A stretch of 64,000 bases of DNA from Notospermus geniculatus (GCA_002633025.1 NMRB01000788.1:205574-269573); one strand, 5' to 3'. Shown: positions 11,871-24,802, counted from the stretch's first letter. Numbers and translations: made by a program. The notes: generated by a model not told the origin, from the sequence alone.

Positions 11871-12344
11871 GTGATCCACACTTGTGGAATAAGATTCCTG
11901 CCCATTGAGACATTCAATGAAACTGCAATTTTAATGCAAATTTCATGAAGGTTCCTGCCATTTTTTCAAGTTGTTGATTTCTGGTGGTATCTGTGGATGA
12001 CATTGACATTGATTGGGGTTATGAATCTCATTCATTGGTGGACTCCTGACTACATGAAACCTTCATGGATGTTGGAATAAGTGAGACGTGTGCGCACACG
12101 CATCAAAAGACCACTTGGACCAGAACAGAATGTGAACTCCTCAAACAGGGTGTGACCTCAGACTGCTACAAGGAAGAATGCAAGGGAAACATCAACAGTG
12201 AGCAATGAGATGTATTCCTTGCAGTGGCTGGAGCATAAGAGCGTGAAAAGTGAGCGCTCAGAAGAGAAAAGGCTGCTGACCACCAAGATTCTGTGACTTG
12301 CTGAGAAAAAGAACCAATAACCTGTGGTGAGGGGAGTGATTGAC

Positions 12345-12365
12345 GGGGGGGGGGGGGGGGGGGGG
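12345..12365. repeat. Poly-G tract
   Basis: An uninterrupted run of 21 G residues inside otherwise unremarkable noncoding sequence; it is also a likely site of length error in the assembly. Confidence 0.9.
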
Positions 12366-12969
12366 AGAGAGGAAAATGCTGGACACTATGAGATGCTGGG
12401 GGAGGGGGCTAAGCAGAGAGGAGCAACTCCAAATCACAAGATTCTAACCCCTACCAATGACAGTGCCATCTACAGATGTCATCATCAACCAAGAACTCTG
12501 TGTTCAGACAGGCATATGACATCTCCATCAATTCCGCCTGGCAAATAATAACCATACCTGTAATACCATACCTATCATATCCCCTCCATCCTGGACTTGG
12601 TGGACCTCAGACAGTAACGAAACATCGCTATGAGCAGGACACTTGCTGAAATGGTCTGAATGTAGATTTATGCATTTATAACAGTTGGCCATCATCTATC
12701 ACTGGCCAACATCAGATTCAGTAGGAAGTGATCAGAGACTACAAAGGTTGTTCCATGTCGATCATCCAGTATTTCTCTTCACAGGAGAGAAGTCCTCAGT
12801 CTCTGCTCTGACATCTATGGCACATTTAACTACACCATCAAGTTTCTGCAGCTTTGAATCCTCATGCAGACAAAGCCAGTAAAGTGAACAAAGTGTCTCA
12901 GGTTGTTCCTCATCGCCTTGTAATCCATGATTCTCTGGTCATCCATGAGCTTGTCTTAGAATGAATGAC

Positions 12970-14440
12970 TGGCTGAGATGAACAAGGACAGAATCAAGGA
13001 TTGTTGTTACGCACCAACCTGCATCAGTACAATGCTGATGAAGGTCCATAGGCCTACTTACATGTACACAACCATGAAACCTTCTTTAATTCAGTCAGTC
13101 TTGGCAGATGATCAAGTCCATTCCACATCCATCTGGTCAACAAAAGGGGCGGTGGCACAAGGGTCCCATCTCAGACTTTCTGCCTTGCAGTGGTACCAGT
13201 AGGCCTACTTGGAATGCTGTAGCTGTCATCTCCATCCTTGGACTGGTCAGTGACACGTCACCTCCATCTCCACGAGCAGGACAGTTGCTGAAAGGGTCTG
13301 AATCTAGATTTATGCATTCATAGCAGTTGGCAAAACTGCTGGATGCTGACATCATAATGTCCAACATCTGATTCGATACGGAAGTGATCAGAGACTGTTG
13401 TTGTTCCATGTCCATTGTGGAGCACCAGGTAAAATCATCCGCCTGAAACCTGTCAGCAAGTGTACAAAGTGTCGCAGGCTGCCTCTCTTTGTAAAAGATG
13501 CTGCCTTTGTAAATTCTCAATGCCACAAACTATCCATGGTCCATAGTCAGCCATCAGCTGTTGTTACTTGTAGAATGAATGACTGGCTGAGATTAAAAAG
13601 GACTGTTGTTACTCACCAACCTCCATCAGCACAATGCTGATGAAGGTCAATACTTACACTACCATGAAAACTTCTCTCATTCAGTCGGCCTTGGCAAGAT
13701 GATCAAGTCCATTTCACATCCATCTGGTCAACAAGGGGCTGTGGTGCAGCAGGGGGCCCATCTCAGATCTGCCTTGCACAATGCTGATGAAGGTCCATAC
13801 TTACATAATCATGAACAAATTCTTTCATTCAGTCAGCCTTGGCAAGATGAATCAAGTCCATTTCACATCCATCTGGTCAAAAAGGGGTGGTGGCATAAGG
13901 GTCCTATCTCAGATCTTCCGCCTTGCAATGGTACTTGAAGGGGTGGTGCTGGTGGTGGGGCATCTCAGCTCTTCTGCCTTGCAGTGGTGCTTGGAATACT
14001 GCAGCTGTCATCTCCATCCTTGTCCTAGGGGACCTGACATCAATGACACATTGTCTCCATCTCCATGATCAGGACAGTTGCTGAAATAGTATGAATGTAC
14101 ATTTATGCATAGCACTTGGCAAAACTGCTGGATCCGACATCTATGGTACATAGTTTCTGTAGCTCCAGGTTCAATCCTGAAACCTGTCAGACATGAGCAA
14201 GTGTACAAAGTGTCACAGGCTTCTTCTCATTTCCTTGTAAAATATGCTGTCTTTTGTAAATTCGCAATGCGGCAAACTATCCATGGTCCATGGTCAGCCA
14301 TCAACTGTTGTTACTTGTAGAATGAATGACTGGCTGAGATGAAAAAGTGGCAGAATCAAGGATTGTTGTTACTCACCAACTTCCTCACCAACTTCCATCA
14401 TCATCAGCACAGTGCTGATGGCCAATACTTGCAGAGGTAG
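12970..14440. repeat. Degenerate repeats of up to ~600 bp
   Basis: A block with CACCAACCT(G/C)CATCAG, ACAATGCTGATGAAGGTC, CAAGTCCATTYCACATCCATC and TGCCTTGCA occurs near 13012, 13613, 13770 (partial) and 14375. Linked sequences (AGAATGAATGACTGGCTGAGAT near 12958, 13570, 14318) repeat at the same spacing. On the minus strand each copy presents a GTGAGTAAC or GTGCGTAAC donor-like site. I see no conserved protein in any frame, so this is called a noncoding repeat array. Confidence 0.65.
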
Positions 14441-17146
14441 ATGTTCCTTCTTGTCAACAGGGGGCACTGTGTGGGGGATGTCCAATCTCACATCTACTGC
14501 CTTGCAGTGACACTTGAAGCTATTTGTTAGTGAGTGTTGTGAAGATTGAACAATATCAAGTGGTGATCCATGGCCAAAAACAGAGAGGGCTGGAGGATGC
14601 ATTTGGGAAAAAATTTCCACCACTGATTTGTCTAATCTTCTGTAGAAAAGGTTGTACTTACCATTTTCCTAGTCTTCATGAGGTTTGGATCCATCTTCCA
14701 GGCTTACTCTTAAGGAAATGTTTGTTATCATGAAACTGCCAACCCCACCATTGCAAGATGGGAACAGCAAAACTTATTCACCAGAAAAAATGCCTTTGTG
14801 TAAATTTGGAACACTTGATTACAAGTGTTTCATTCAGTACTCCGTCGGACCACACCTCATCAGAGATGACCGTGGACCTCAGGCGATCTGAATGGAACCC
14901 AATGAAATCAAGTTGTCTTTCAAGTGACCACTTCACTTGAGAACAGACCCAAAGCTCAATTAAACTGGAATTGCTGTGTAGCTTCCACCACACATTTTGA
15001 TGATGTATCACCGAAATGGATACTATGACCGAAAAATTCCACGTTTGAGCATTGGGGACCTCGAGAGGCCTTTTCTGACAGTTCAGACACAACCATCGCC
15101 TAAGAGAAGCCTTTCTGTGCCTTCTCCCTCACACTTGTCATTTGATCAGTCCCTTCCGGCCATTCTTCCAGGCATCAGCAACCTGAGAGAGAAAATGAAA
15201 ATGAAGTCACCAAAATGAAAATGAAAATGAAGTCACCAAATGTTCAGACATTTCAGACATTCTTTTAAATCTGATTTACAGCAAAACAACTGTTCATTCC
15301 CCTCTTGCTCTCATTACAGGAGGACCATGTTCATCAGTTTCTCAGCAGCTCACAATGACTTTATTTCAAGAGGACTTGTGATGCCTCCTATGGTAATGGG
15401 GGAGGGGTGCATGGTATCAGAGGCCACCCAGCAGGTTTCCCATTGCTTATTTAATCAATTATCAGATGTTTCTCAAGCGTTTGTTTGCATTTTATTAATG
15501 GGATCAATTCATGGAAACTTTAGATTTTGTTTGATACTTGAGGATTAAAGGGTTAACATTGGCCTTCTCAATATACCCAGTCATTTGTGAGAGGTTGACC
15601 TACGCAAGTGCCATCTGTCATGATTTGATATCACTAGAAACTGGCTTGGTAATGGTTCGTTCCATCATCCCACAACCTGCCCGATGTGAATCATGAATCT
15701 TGCAATGGAACTTTCTGCATATCAGCACGATCAGTTAGCCCTCATGCCAAAATTTTAATGAAAGCATCAATTGTAACATTTTTTCCTTCTCTAAACTTTG
15801 AAAATCACGATGAAGTGTTCGAAAAAAAGAATCTTCTGACGTGTGGTCAACACGCGTCGATGCCCAGGGTCAACATGGCGAAGCGCGACAAGAAAACCAT
15901 GTGACTGGGGGTTGATTGTCATCAAAATGAAAAATATCAGCAAATACACCAAAAAGTTGGGGAAAATAAATACGTCATCTCAAAATACGGGAATTGTTCT
16001 CCAAGATGAGTGACATTTGATTGAGAATATGAAAAGGATGCGGCATATTAGAAGAGATTTTTGGGGACCTTACCCTGATGCGCATCCTTCCTCGCCGCTC
16101 CATGGCCGAAAGGGAAGACGAGGTGTCAAGGCCAAGAGGGTGAAAAAAACCCAATGAAAATCGACACAAAAAAATAAATTTTACATGAATAGGTGACAGA
16201 TGAATTTAAAATTGCACAATTAACATGATTTAATTGATTGTTTGAAACTTTCTTCGATTTGAAACAATGTATTTTGATACCATAAAAAGCGATGGCGTCA
16301 TCGTGATCCGCCCGACATTGGCGCCCTCAGTTCTCAGCGAGTCGCCTAGGCCCACCACAAAAATTCGATAAATATTCCGAAGAAAGTTTAAAAAACATTG
16401 CATATAGGCTGGCCTGTGTACACCAAAAAGATATTTATCTCACTCTTACATGAATTCAAACTGAGAATTCCTGGGGAAATATCACTGAACGTGGCAGTGC
16501 AAAACGTAAGCGGCACCAAAATCATGAAATTTCTATTTTTCTGCGTCGCCGACATTTCAACTCGTGAAAAAGTGGAATTTTCACAGCTTTTGGGGCAAAA
16601 TCATGCATGCTGATCACAAAATCATAGAAAGGGGCTATATCCTGATGGCACAGGCAAAGAGGGGGACATCCGTGACAAAAATCCACGACAAATGAGACAA
16701 ATCGAGAAAGCGACCCTCACCCTTTGATTTCTGATGCTGAACTGGTTAAAACAGACGACACACATGCGCGTGCCCTTGATGCTGCAGAAGCCCGCACGTG
16801 AGTGCACGTTTTCGTAAAACCCGCGCGCTTTCACCCTCGCCTCCAGGAATCATGAATGCATCTATCCACTGCAGAAAAGTCGAGCATTCAGGGCAATGTA
16901 GGCGAGGTATGACACTTTTGATTGACATGTGCTAAAGTCACTGGTCCAGACAGGCCTGGCGCCACTGTATTAACCCTTTGCGTACACAAGCGAAGATGCT
17001 GAAAATCTGACCGACTTAACTCGAAACTTTGACGGTTTTAGGTCTTGTCTTGACGTGAATATAACGGGCGGCTATCACGGGGTTCTTCTCTGGCCGTATT
17101 TAGCTTTTTGGTCCTGGGGGCAAAAGCCTTCCTGGGGGGGGGGGGG
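14441..17146. other. Gene-poor interval
   Basis: No coding region is convincing. A possible minus-strand first exon lies near 16080-16111 (ATG followed by Arg-rich codons and a good GTAAGG donor), but no partner exons were found. A (GAAAAT)-rich duplication occurs at about 15190-15240. The rest is unremarkable. Confidence 0.4.
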
Positions 17147-17228
17147 NNNNNNNNNNNNNNNNNNNNNNNNNNNNNNNNNNNNNNNNNNNNNNNNNNNNNN
17201 NNNNNNNNNNNNNNNNNNNNNNNNNNNN
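17147..17228. other. Assembly gap (82 N)
   Basis: A run of N flanked by a G-homopolymer on the left and T-homopolymers on the right. Any open frame crossing it is meaningless. Confidence 0.99.
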
Positions 17229-18240
17229 TTTTTTGCCGTTTTTTTTTGCCCAAAATCCAAATGAAAATATCACGTTTTTTGGTTGGCTCTGGGGGGGGGC
17301 AACTGCCCCCGCTATTAAATAGGCCTACGGCCCTGTTCTCTACAATACCAGACAATGCAAACAATCATCACCGGCAGAGGGAGGGGGGGTAGCGGGAGCT
17401 AAACAGAGGCATCTGGGTGAAAAAGGACTTCTTTCTCTTTTTCCCAAAATTTATGAACACCGCATATGGCTGAGCAGCCGGGCACTGTGTCTTTATCATG
17501 CAAGTAGGCCTATCCCAGGGATGCGTCTCCCTGCACAACAGACTGGTACCTACTATGTCTATATTGACCAACGGAAAGGTGTGGTACTCCGGCCCCTACC
17601 ACACCCAGCAACCGCGTTGTCCCACTAGTTCCGTCGATTTACGAAAGATGGCGACACCATGAACACTGCCAGGATGGAGGTCCTTTCACTGCTTGATCAG
17701 CTACCACTGCCATCTCTCTGTCTTTTTATGAAGGAAATCAGTTTTGAAAACTCATCCAAGTTCCTTTAGTGCTGAGGGGTGATGATAGCAGGGATATATT
17801 TGATCTTTCGAACAAGAGAGTCAAGAAATTTTTACAACATGATTTTAATTTATTCTAACATAAATAACTGAATACTTCACAATCCACATCACTTTTACCT
17901 ACCAACACATTCACTGCCAGCAAGATCAACANAAAGACCAGTTGAGCCAAGGTGTCTTTCTCTTCGTTTTCTATAATAAAATCCTTGGACCCAGTTTACA
18001 GTTCCACCTCTCCTTCAGCATGCTTCACTACACCTACAACTACAACTGAAGTCAGCTGAGCGCCAGGCCCTTGGGCCTCTTGTTTATTCATATGGCCCAT
18101 TAACTGCTGGCTTTGCTGGTGTGATGGATCATGGGAGGCCCATCCCAGTCTCTGTTTTGGAAAGCGGTTGACAAATGGAACAAGGCATGATTAGGTTATG
18201 ATCTGTATAATGTGTAATGCTTGTTTGGGAAGTAGCAGTA
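17229..18240. other. Gene-poor interval
   Basis: Only short unsupported frames are present. A single n at 17932 probably marks another contig join. An ATGGCGACACC context near 17648 has no continuing frame. Confidence 0.4.
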
Positions 18241-18429
18241 CAGTAGAACCTCACTATTGCGGACACCCTTGGGACTGAGCTCAGCTGTCCATAATAGTGA
18301 GGTGTCCGCAATATTGAAACTCCCATCAATAACGGACACCAGTCTTTGGAAAATTCGGGACTGGACAAACCCGTCCGTAATCTTGAGGTGTCCACTTTAT
18401 TGAGGTGTCCGTTTGGTGAGGTTCTACTG
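18241..18429. mobile_element. Non-autonomous Tc1/mariner-pogo-like MITE, 189 bp
   Basis: The ends CAGTAGAACCTCAC and GTGAGGTTCTACTG are perfect inverted repeats and the element is flanked by TA on both sides (18239-18240 and 18430-18431). A TA target duplication and CAGT-type ends are typical of pogo/Tigger-like members of the Tc1/mariner superfamily. The interior has degenerate GGTGTCCG repeats in both orientations and no coding capacity. Confidence 0.85.
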
Positions 18430-18490
18430 TAGTTCGTTTTGACATTTATGCAATAAAAATGTGCATTCTAAACATTATACAGTAGGTATA

Positions 18491-18914
18491 TTAAAGCTGA
18501 CGTTTCCAAACAAAAAGCCCCCATGCGACGAGCTAGAGAATTGCAAACGCCCTGCAAGCACCTCAAAACGAAGGCTCAGAACATATACCCCACGACACCA
18601 GGTGCCACCTTATATGACAAACACAAACCATGTCTCTGTCAGCTGGCTCATTGGCCGAGTGGATAGAGTGGTGGATCACATATCAGAAGATTGACGGTTC
18701 GAATCCCGTCGAAATCAGTACAATTTTTTTTCTTTGAGTAGTGTAAGAGGTATCCGGAGATGTTGACAGCTCTGTTGCCTGAACGCAAATAAGGTGGCGA
18801 CTGGCGTCGTGGGGTATATCATGTTCTGAGCCTTCGTTTTGAGGTGCTTGTTGGGTGTTTGCAATTTTCTTGCTCGTCGCATGGGGGCTTTTTGTTCGGA
18901 GACGTCAGCTTTAA
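18491..18914. mobile_element. MITE with ~120 bp inverted repeats around a tRNA-like core
   Basis: Arms 18491-18611 and 18791-18914 are near-perfect reverse complements (TTAAAGCTGACGTTTCC... and ...GACGTCAGCTTTAA). The 180 bp loop holds a tRNA-like unit with Pol III A and B boxes. No transposase is present. Such long arms around a Pol III-type core suggest a DNA element that captured a tRNA or SINE head, or a SINE inserted in a palindromic element. Confidence 0.8.
18643..18731 (+). ncRNA. tRNA-like Pol III unit (probably not a functional tRNA)
   Basis: TGGCCGAGTGG (18652-18662) matches a Pol III A box and GGTTCGAATCCC (18696-18707) a B box, with tRNA-like spacing. A T8 run at 18724-18731 would terminate Pol III. 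The acceptor and D stems do not pair well, and the T arm needs an 8-nt loop, so I consider it tRNA-derived, not a working tRNA gene. Confidence 0.55.
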
Positions 18915-18922
18915 AGGATGCC

Positions 18923-19240
18923 CTATAGTACGTTTGAGTCATCTGGAGCTCGATGGGCGGACCTTCGGTTGTCAGGCAGACCTTGGTGTTGTTGGTGAAG
19001 TCTGGCTATTGACATGCGTTTTATTGACAGGACACTTCCAGCCAATCCCACGCCTGTGCCTGTGTTCAATTTCAAATCAAGGTCTAGTTGTATGTTCAAT
19101 TTCAAACCAAGGTTCAGCTGTGTTAGAAAACAATGTGCGTTAGACCGTTCAGAGTAAATCCTAAGTTCAATGTGGTCTGGTTACTAAGGGTTTGATTGAC
19201 ATACGCCCATCGAGCTCCAGATGACTTAAACGTACTATAG
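18923..19240. mobile_element. MITE with ~37 bp inverted repeats, 318 bp
   Basis: CTATAGTACGTTTGAGTCAT at 18923 is the complement of the end ATGACTTAAACGTACTATAG at 19240, and pairing continues through CTGGAGCTCGATGGGCG. It abuts the preceding element with only 8 bp between. The interior includes a short direct repeat (TTCAATTTCAAA, near 19064 and 19093). Confidence 0.8.
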
Positions 19241-19279
19241 TGTATGGCTAGAGTTTCTCACTCTTAGGTATATACATTA

Positions 19280-19285
19280 TTTATT
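19280..19285 (-). terminator. CPT2: Polyadenylation signal of CPT2
   Basis: AATAAA on the minus strand lies about 58 bp beyond the CPT2 stop codon. It is a short but plausible 3' UTR. Confidence 0.6.
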
Positions 19286-19342
19286 TTAAATCGCACAAAA
19301 ATTAAGTTAGCACTCCTCCAATAATATAAAATTCAACTAGGT

Positions 19343-22300
19343 CTATATAAAGTCTTTCCCTTCGAGGATGGAATGCATTTCTTTGACACTCTGCAGGACA
19401 CAGTCAACGAATTCGGATACATTTGTATCAGGTGGATAGGATGTCGAATTACAGCCAAGCCACTCATCCTGGATCACATAACCTGAAATGGAGACAGTCA
19501 TGTTACATGCATGAATCTTAATACTAAGTACCATATTTTCGCGACTATAGGGCGCACCTGACTATAAGGCGCACCCCCTAATTTCACCCTAAGTCTCTGA
19601 CGAAATCCATACATTAGACGCACTCCACTATAAGACGCACTCGTGAGGTGAACCACAGCAATGCTTCAGTGCACACATGTCATCAACCAGCAGCAGCATG
19701 AGCATGAGCATGACTTGGCTTGCACATGCATGCATGCTGCTTGAATGCTTGGGTTTGTCAGCGTCTTGACACTTCTGACGAAACTGTCGGGACCCAAGCC
19801 GCAGATAAGGCGCACCTCACTATAAGGCGCACCCCCAATTTTAGACCCCTTTTCACGAAAAAGGCCGCGCCTTATAGTCGCGAAAATACGGTATCAAAAT
19901 ACCAAAAATCTAATCAATGATTCAGAGTTCTACTTTGAAGTACAATATTCTCAGCTCAATGGAGAATTGAGTGATGTTGTGATTGAGTGATGTTGGGGAG
20001 ACCGATGCTCCCATCCCCGAGTCCTGGGGAAATATGTGCTAAAAGACCCCCACCCCTTTAATCTCATCACAGCATACTTACCAACACCGTAGCCATCGGG
20101 CACCACTGGGGCAAAACCTCCAAGCAGCACAGCTGGACTCATAAGTGTTGATGTGGAGAGTATGCAGTGGTTGATGTGTGCATAGGCAGGGTCATTATAA
20201 ATATCAGGTATCTGTCCACGACCCTCGGCTATCTTTTTAAGACCGAACAAATGGCGATCAAAACCCTGACCTAAGAAAGATTGATAAACAGCATTATCAG
20301 TGGCGGGGCACACCCTATTGGTCAAGTATTGTAACTCTGTCTCCAGTATTTTAACAAGGAATACTGAATCCACTCCCTCATTATATCTGATAGTTGGCCC
20401 CTGTTTTTTACGTACTTCCACCCACAAAGTGGCATGAAAGGTGCTGAAAAGGATCAGATGATATCGCATTCACACTTACCCATAGCAGCCTCCTTGGTGA
20501 GATCATTGTGTTTCTTTGAACATTGCACAATTGCCTCCCTCATTTCTGCAACACTTGGACGGTTTTGTTTCCTATGGAACATTTTGCAGGCTTTCGTTGT
20601 TTCATTTGTGCATGGTCGAATGGTTTCTGTGCGTCCATGTTTGAAGGCAGATGTACTGCATGATTCATAGGTGCCAACAAACTTTCCAAATTGTTTGTAA
20701 TAGGCCATCTTGAAATGGATGGGCAGAAAGATTAAATGGTATTGAGGATGGGCCTCGAATAATTGACAAGATAAACGCTACTGAATATTAATTCAATTCA
20801 TGAATTTACCATCATTCAGCGCAGCATGTTGAACAATACCAGCATCATTTTTTGAACACCCACCTGGAAGCTCAATTGCATAAAGGCATCTGGACCAATC
20901 TTCTGCGACTTCAAAAAGTTTCTCCCACATTCTCTGTACTCCACGTGGTCTACATCGAGACGACCCACAGCATTATTGAATTTTACTTTGGCATCTTGGA
21001 CGGCTTGCTTCAGCCAATCGTCAAGTTTGAAATCTGTGAAGATGGAGAACACACATCGTCACAGTGGCTTCATGATTAGTTGTCGAATTAGGCCTAGGCA
21101 GTACTAAGGAGTTAGGCAGCACTCATTAATTAAAGACGTCAGGCAGTAGTCAATACTGAGAGGAGTGAGGTAGCAGGCAGTCCTTACATAAGGCGCCTCT
21201 CCACGAGAGTTTTCTCATGCAAGTTGGCTCTCTATGGGCAACTCAACTAACTGCGAGCAATTGTTTATGTCATTGGTCTCAGCGTAATCCGTGAGGAACA
21301 AATAATGGTGAATTGTCCATTGTGAGCCAACTTCTGCAAGAAAACTCTCACATGCAGAGGCGCCTTTAGAGTATAGATAGTCCAGCTGACTGAGGCTCAT
21401 TGTCAGGTACTGATCCAGTGGCAACCGACCCATTTCTGTATATACTGGAATAGAATGTCTTTGCAGTCAGTACTGGTAATAAAAGCAAGTTAACCTCTCA
21501 CCTAATTTCCTCACAGTGGATGAGCAATCAATGGAAGCTGGTTTGGTGTCAGGGCTCATCCTTGGCTTAGTGGTTGTTTCCTTAAAAACCTCATTGATGT
21601 ACCTGAGAACTGCCACGCCATCTCCCCATGCATGTTCAAAGTTCAAGGCCATTGTACCATTGGGAGTCATTAGCAAGCTGAACGACTTGTCGTACCACCT
21701 GAAAACATCATTTCTGCCAATAAGATCCATGAATTCACAGCCAACTTATGATAAGAAATGAGATGAGAACTGTTTCTTCACTTAAAGCTGCATGAACAAG
21801 ATGTAGGCAGGACATTACCTGTTGGCTCCATCACCATGAAGAAAGACCTTGGTCATATCATTTGGGTCCTTAGGGTTCTCATCATCGATAGAGATGCAAA
21901 AGAGGCCACTGTCCACTAAACCTAATGCTTCCTCATTCCCTAAAGCATGGAAAAAAATGGGACAAAACTTTCACTGAATAATGACATGTTGTTTGTTACA
22001 TTCGTCAACAGGGATTACCTACATACTACTACACATATTTTCATTGAGGGAAACATAAGACTTACCATTTGCTAGGAGTCTCTCCCTGATGGAAGCCCAA
22101 GTATTCCTCTCCTCAGCTGTCAGGTAGCCAAGTGGGTGCTCTGCTGGTGTGCAGTTGTCGTTCATGATGTATTTGACATTGGCGAGAATTTTGGTTGGAT
22201 CCACCAAGTCTCCTGCAAATGATAGTTATTACAGATTACCGGTACTGGTGGTGAAGACAAGGATTGTGGATGTCAGTGGCTACCGGTACCCTGTCATTTG

Positions 22301-24165
22301 ATGAATACAGAAATAGGGTCAAGTGAACATTTACTCAACCACAGTACAGCCAACAAATAATATCATTCATAGTGAGTACATGAAGAGAAACTTATGAGAT
22401 GATCCCTAACCTTGGAAAATTTTGGCATGCTTTCCTTACCCCCTTGATCCAAGACGTCAAAGACATAGAAATTTCCCCTCTTCATCACAACCACATGTTT
22501 CGAATCCTTATAGCTGACAATCTCATCTTTGCCTTGCCTGAAAAGGGTTCACAAAGATAAGAGAGCTGGAAGGATTCAAGTAAACTACCAGTAGTCAGAG
22601 ATATTCATAGCAGTTTTGCTGGAATGGAACAGGTAAGACCCATTCATTCCCTGAGACAAAGAGTGAGAAAAAAAACTCGGTGTGTTAGTATAATAGAAAC
22701 TTACTGAGGGACTCTAGTTGAGCTGAAGAGATTTCCAAACTGACTCATGTCAAGAGGGAATGCCTTGTACAGAAAGGCTCCATACCATGATAATCTTTTC
22801 GGAAACAACCTAAAATGGAGAAATAGAATGAATCAGACATGATAAGTGATCGTCACCATCCAACAGCAGGCACATCTGTGATCCAAATTTGAATGCATCA
22901 GAAACCTCCAAAGAAAATTTTCTTGGAAGTATCAACACCCTTTATCTGAGGAGCTGGACGTGTTGTCCCTTTGATACAGCATCTTGTAAAATGAACAGAT
23001 GTTACCTCATTACTCTCCTGAATTGATCTGTATCACTTTTAGCAGCATTAAGATGAAAGACTTCGGGTTCTAGCAGATTTTCATTGAGAGATCTTCTAAA
23101 TCTCATGGAGGAAATGAGCACATTTGTCATCCTGAGAGCCTGAAATTGACAAGGTGTCTTTGGTATTGAAGAAAAAACACATGCAACATAAAAGAAAAGA
23201 ATTGTCAAAAAAATTAAAATTCAAGCAAAATATACCCGGTACATGAAATAGGATCCAGAGAGAAAATATACACCTTGGAGGAATTATACTGAAGTATAGC
23301 AAGTACTAATTTGATTTGACTGCCAGTGAAGACCACAGGTAAATGAAGCAACTACATGTAGATGAGGATGTTAAAACTCCATAAACTCACTGGATCCATG
23401 TATGCCTTGTTCAAATCATCATTGAAGGATATGAAAGGATTGAAGTTAAGCACAACTGGTAACCGAGAGGAAAGGTACATGTCAAACCATGGTTCTGGAA
23501 ATATAAATAGTTTCAAGAGAGAATAATAGTCTGCTCAGTCATATCCTCAAATTGCTTGGTCAGGTCATCAGACAATGCTGGTCTAATATTAAGACAAGTT
23601 AAATAGAGAAAGATGGCATCCTTGAACTGCTTGGACAAACCTACTACCGGTACTAGTGTCACCTTCACCTTGTACATACCTGAGATATAGCTTGTATGTT
23701 TGTTTTGTTTATCTTTTGCCAAAAGTTCTGCATGCAGATCTGGAAAAAAGGTGAAATATGGTATACAAAAGCACAATTCACATGACATGTGACTGAACTG
23801 ACTAACAAGCTTCTATCATGTTGAAGGACATAAGGGTCTGATACCTTCTCAAACTGATGCGACAAAAGATTCTATAATTGAGAAGGATTTAGTCTGAGTA
23901 AACTGGACGTTGCTCAACACATCAAGTGAAAGAGAAAAATTTAAGTAATATAAAAGACTTGAGGAACCCACCTGGTCCAGCTCCACTTTGAAACTTCTCC
24001 ACCAGTATCTTGGTTTGTTCAAATTCTTCATCTGACAACAAAGCCTGCTGAGCATTCAGGTAGCGCTGGCAAGTATTTTCTAGTTTTGGAATGGGGAGCC
24101 TTGGTAAACTCTTCTGAAAATGATCTGTTGGGACTACGCTACGCTGAAGGTACTGGGTATCTTCT
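19343..24165 (-). CDS. CPT2: Carnitine O-palmitoyltransferase 2, mitochondrial (5' exon unresolved)
   Basis: CPT2 is the inner-membrane enzyme that converts long-chain acylcarnitines back to acyl-CoA in the matrix for beta-oxidation. Thirteen exons with consensus splice sites read in phase: 23972-24165, 23680-23739, 23391-23494, 23006-23139, 22705-22809, 22440-22537, 22066-22212, 21819-21939, 21502-21698, 20864-21033, 20480-20708, 20082-20270 and 19343-19482, giving about 628 residues; vertebrate CPT2 is about 658. Diagnostic segments are [11 protein letters not shown] and NKHTSYIS (N-terminal), [16 protein letters not shown], the catalytic-His motif FEHAWGDG (near 21630), [28 protein letters not shown] and [10 protein letters not shown], and STSTLMSP near the C-terminus. 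The 5' exon with the mitochondrial presequence is not settled; a basic frame starting at ATG 24701 is a candidate but its splice phase does not match exon 23972-24165. Confidence 0.96.
19531..19891. mobile_element. TA-flanked MITE, 361 bp
   Basis: The ends CCATATTTTCGCGACTATAG and the complement of CTTATAGTCGCGAAAATACGG are inverted repeats with two mismatches, flanked by TA (19529-19530 and 19892-19893). Internal GGCGCACC words repeat next to both ends. This end sequence belongs to a kind of miniature element widespread in animals. It is noncoding and lies in the CPT2 intron between 19482 and 20082. Confidence 0.8.
21190..21366. mobile_element. Inverted-repeat element in a CPT2 intron
   Basis: AAGGCGCCTCT at 21190 is the complement of AGAGGCGCCTT ending at 21366, and pairing extends through GAGAGTTTTCT and AAGTTGGCTC on each side with small gaps. 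The element fills much of the intron between CPT2 exons 20864-21033 and 21502-21698. It looks like a decayed MITE. Confidence 0.65.
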
Positions 24166-24802
24166 CTGAAATGACAAGGGTAGGCCAGTGAATTCATTGA
24201 CCAACTGGATTTCAGCCCTTCTCCAATCTCTGTTTCAGTGTTATGTAAGACACAACAGAGAGAGAGGGCTCGCTCCTTCAGCTGTATTTTCTTTCCATAA
24301 TCTGAAAAGAAAAGGGTTGCATCTTGAATTTTTGATTGGAAAAAAGAAACATAGGCTATCATGCTGTTTTTGAACCAGTACCAGTATCTTTTGCAACTTA
24401 TGAAGATCCAAACTCAGGGCACAATTACTAGTACAAACAGGATTGACAAAACAACTTCCATACCCAACAGTGGCATAATTTCTCCTTTGGAATACAAGAC
24501 TTTGGACAGCAGCAGAACTCTGAAATGGACAAGAAGCAGAAACTTAGATACTGGCTTGGATGAATTATACATTCGTTGGGTGACTTTACTAGTGGTCTAA
24601 CGGGCATTAACAAAATGGTAACCTACACGAAAACATCTTTCACATGTTTTAAACATAAATACTGCGCCACGTTTGGGATAAATGGACCGAATATTCAACA
24701 TTTTAGGAATTTTAGCAGTCGCCAGCCTGCATGCGTGAGCGCCACCAAACGTCAAAGTAGTGAACTGGTATCAGCTGGGCAATCTCGTGGTTACGTCTCG
24801 GT

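Noticed and set aside
18643-18731. Functional tRNA gene
   Set aside because: A and B boxes and a T run are present, but the acceptor and D stems do not pair and the T loop is 8 nt, so it is only tRNA-derived.
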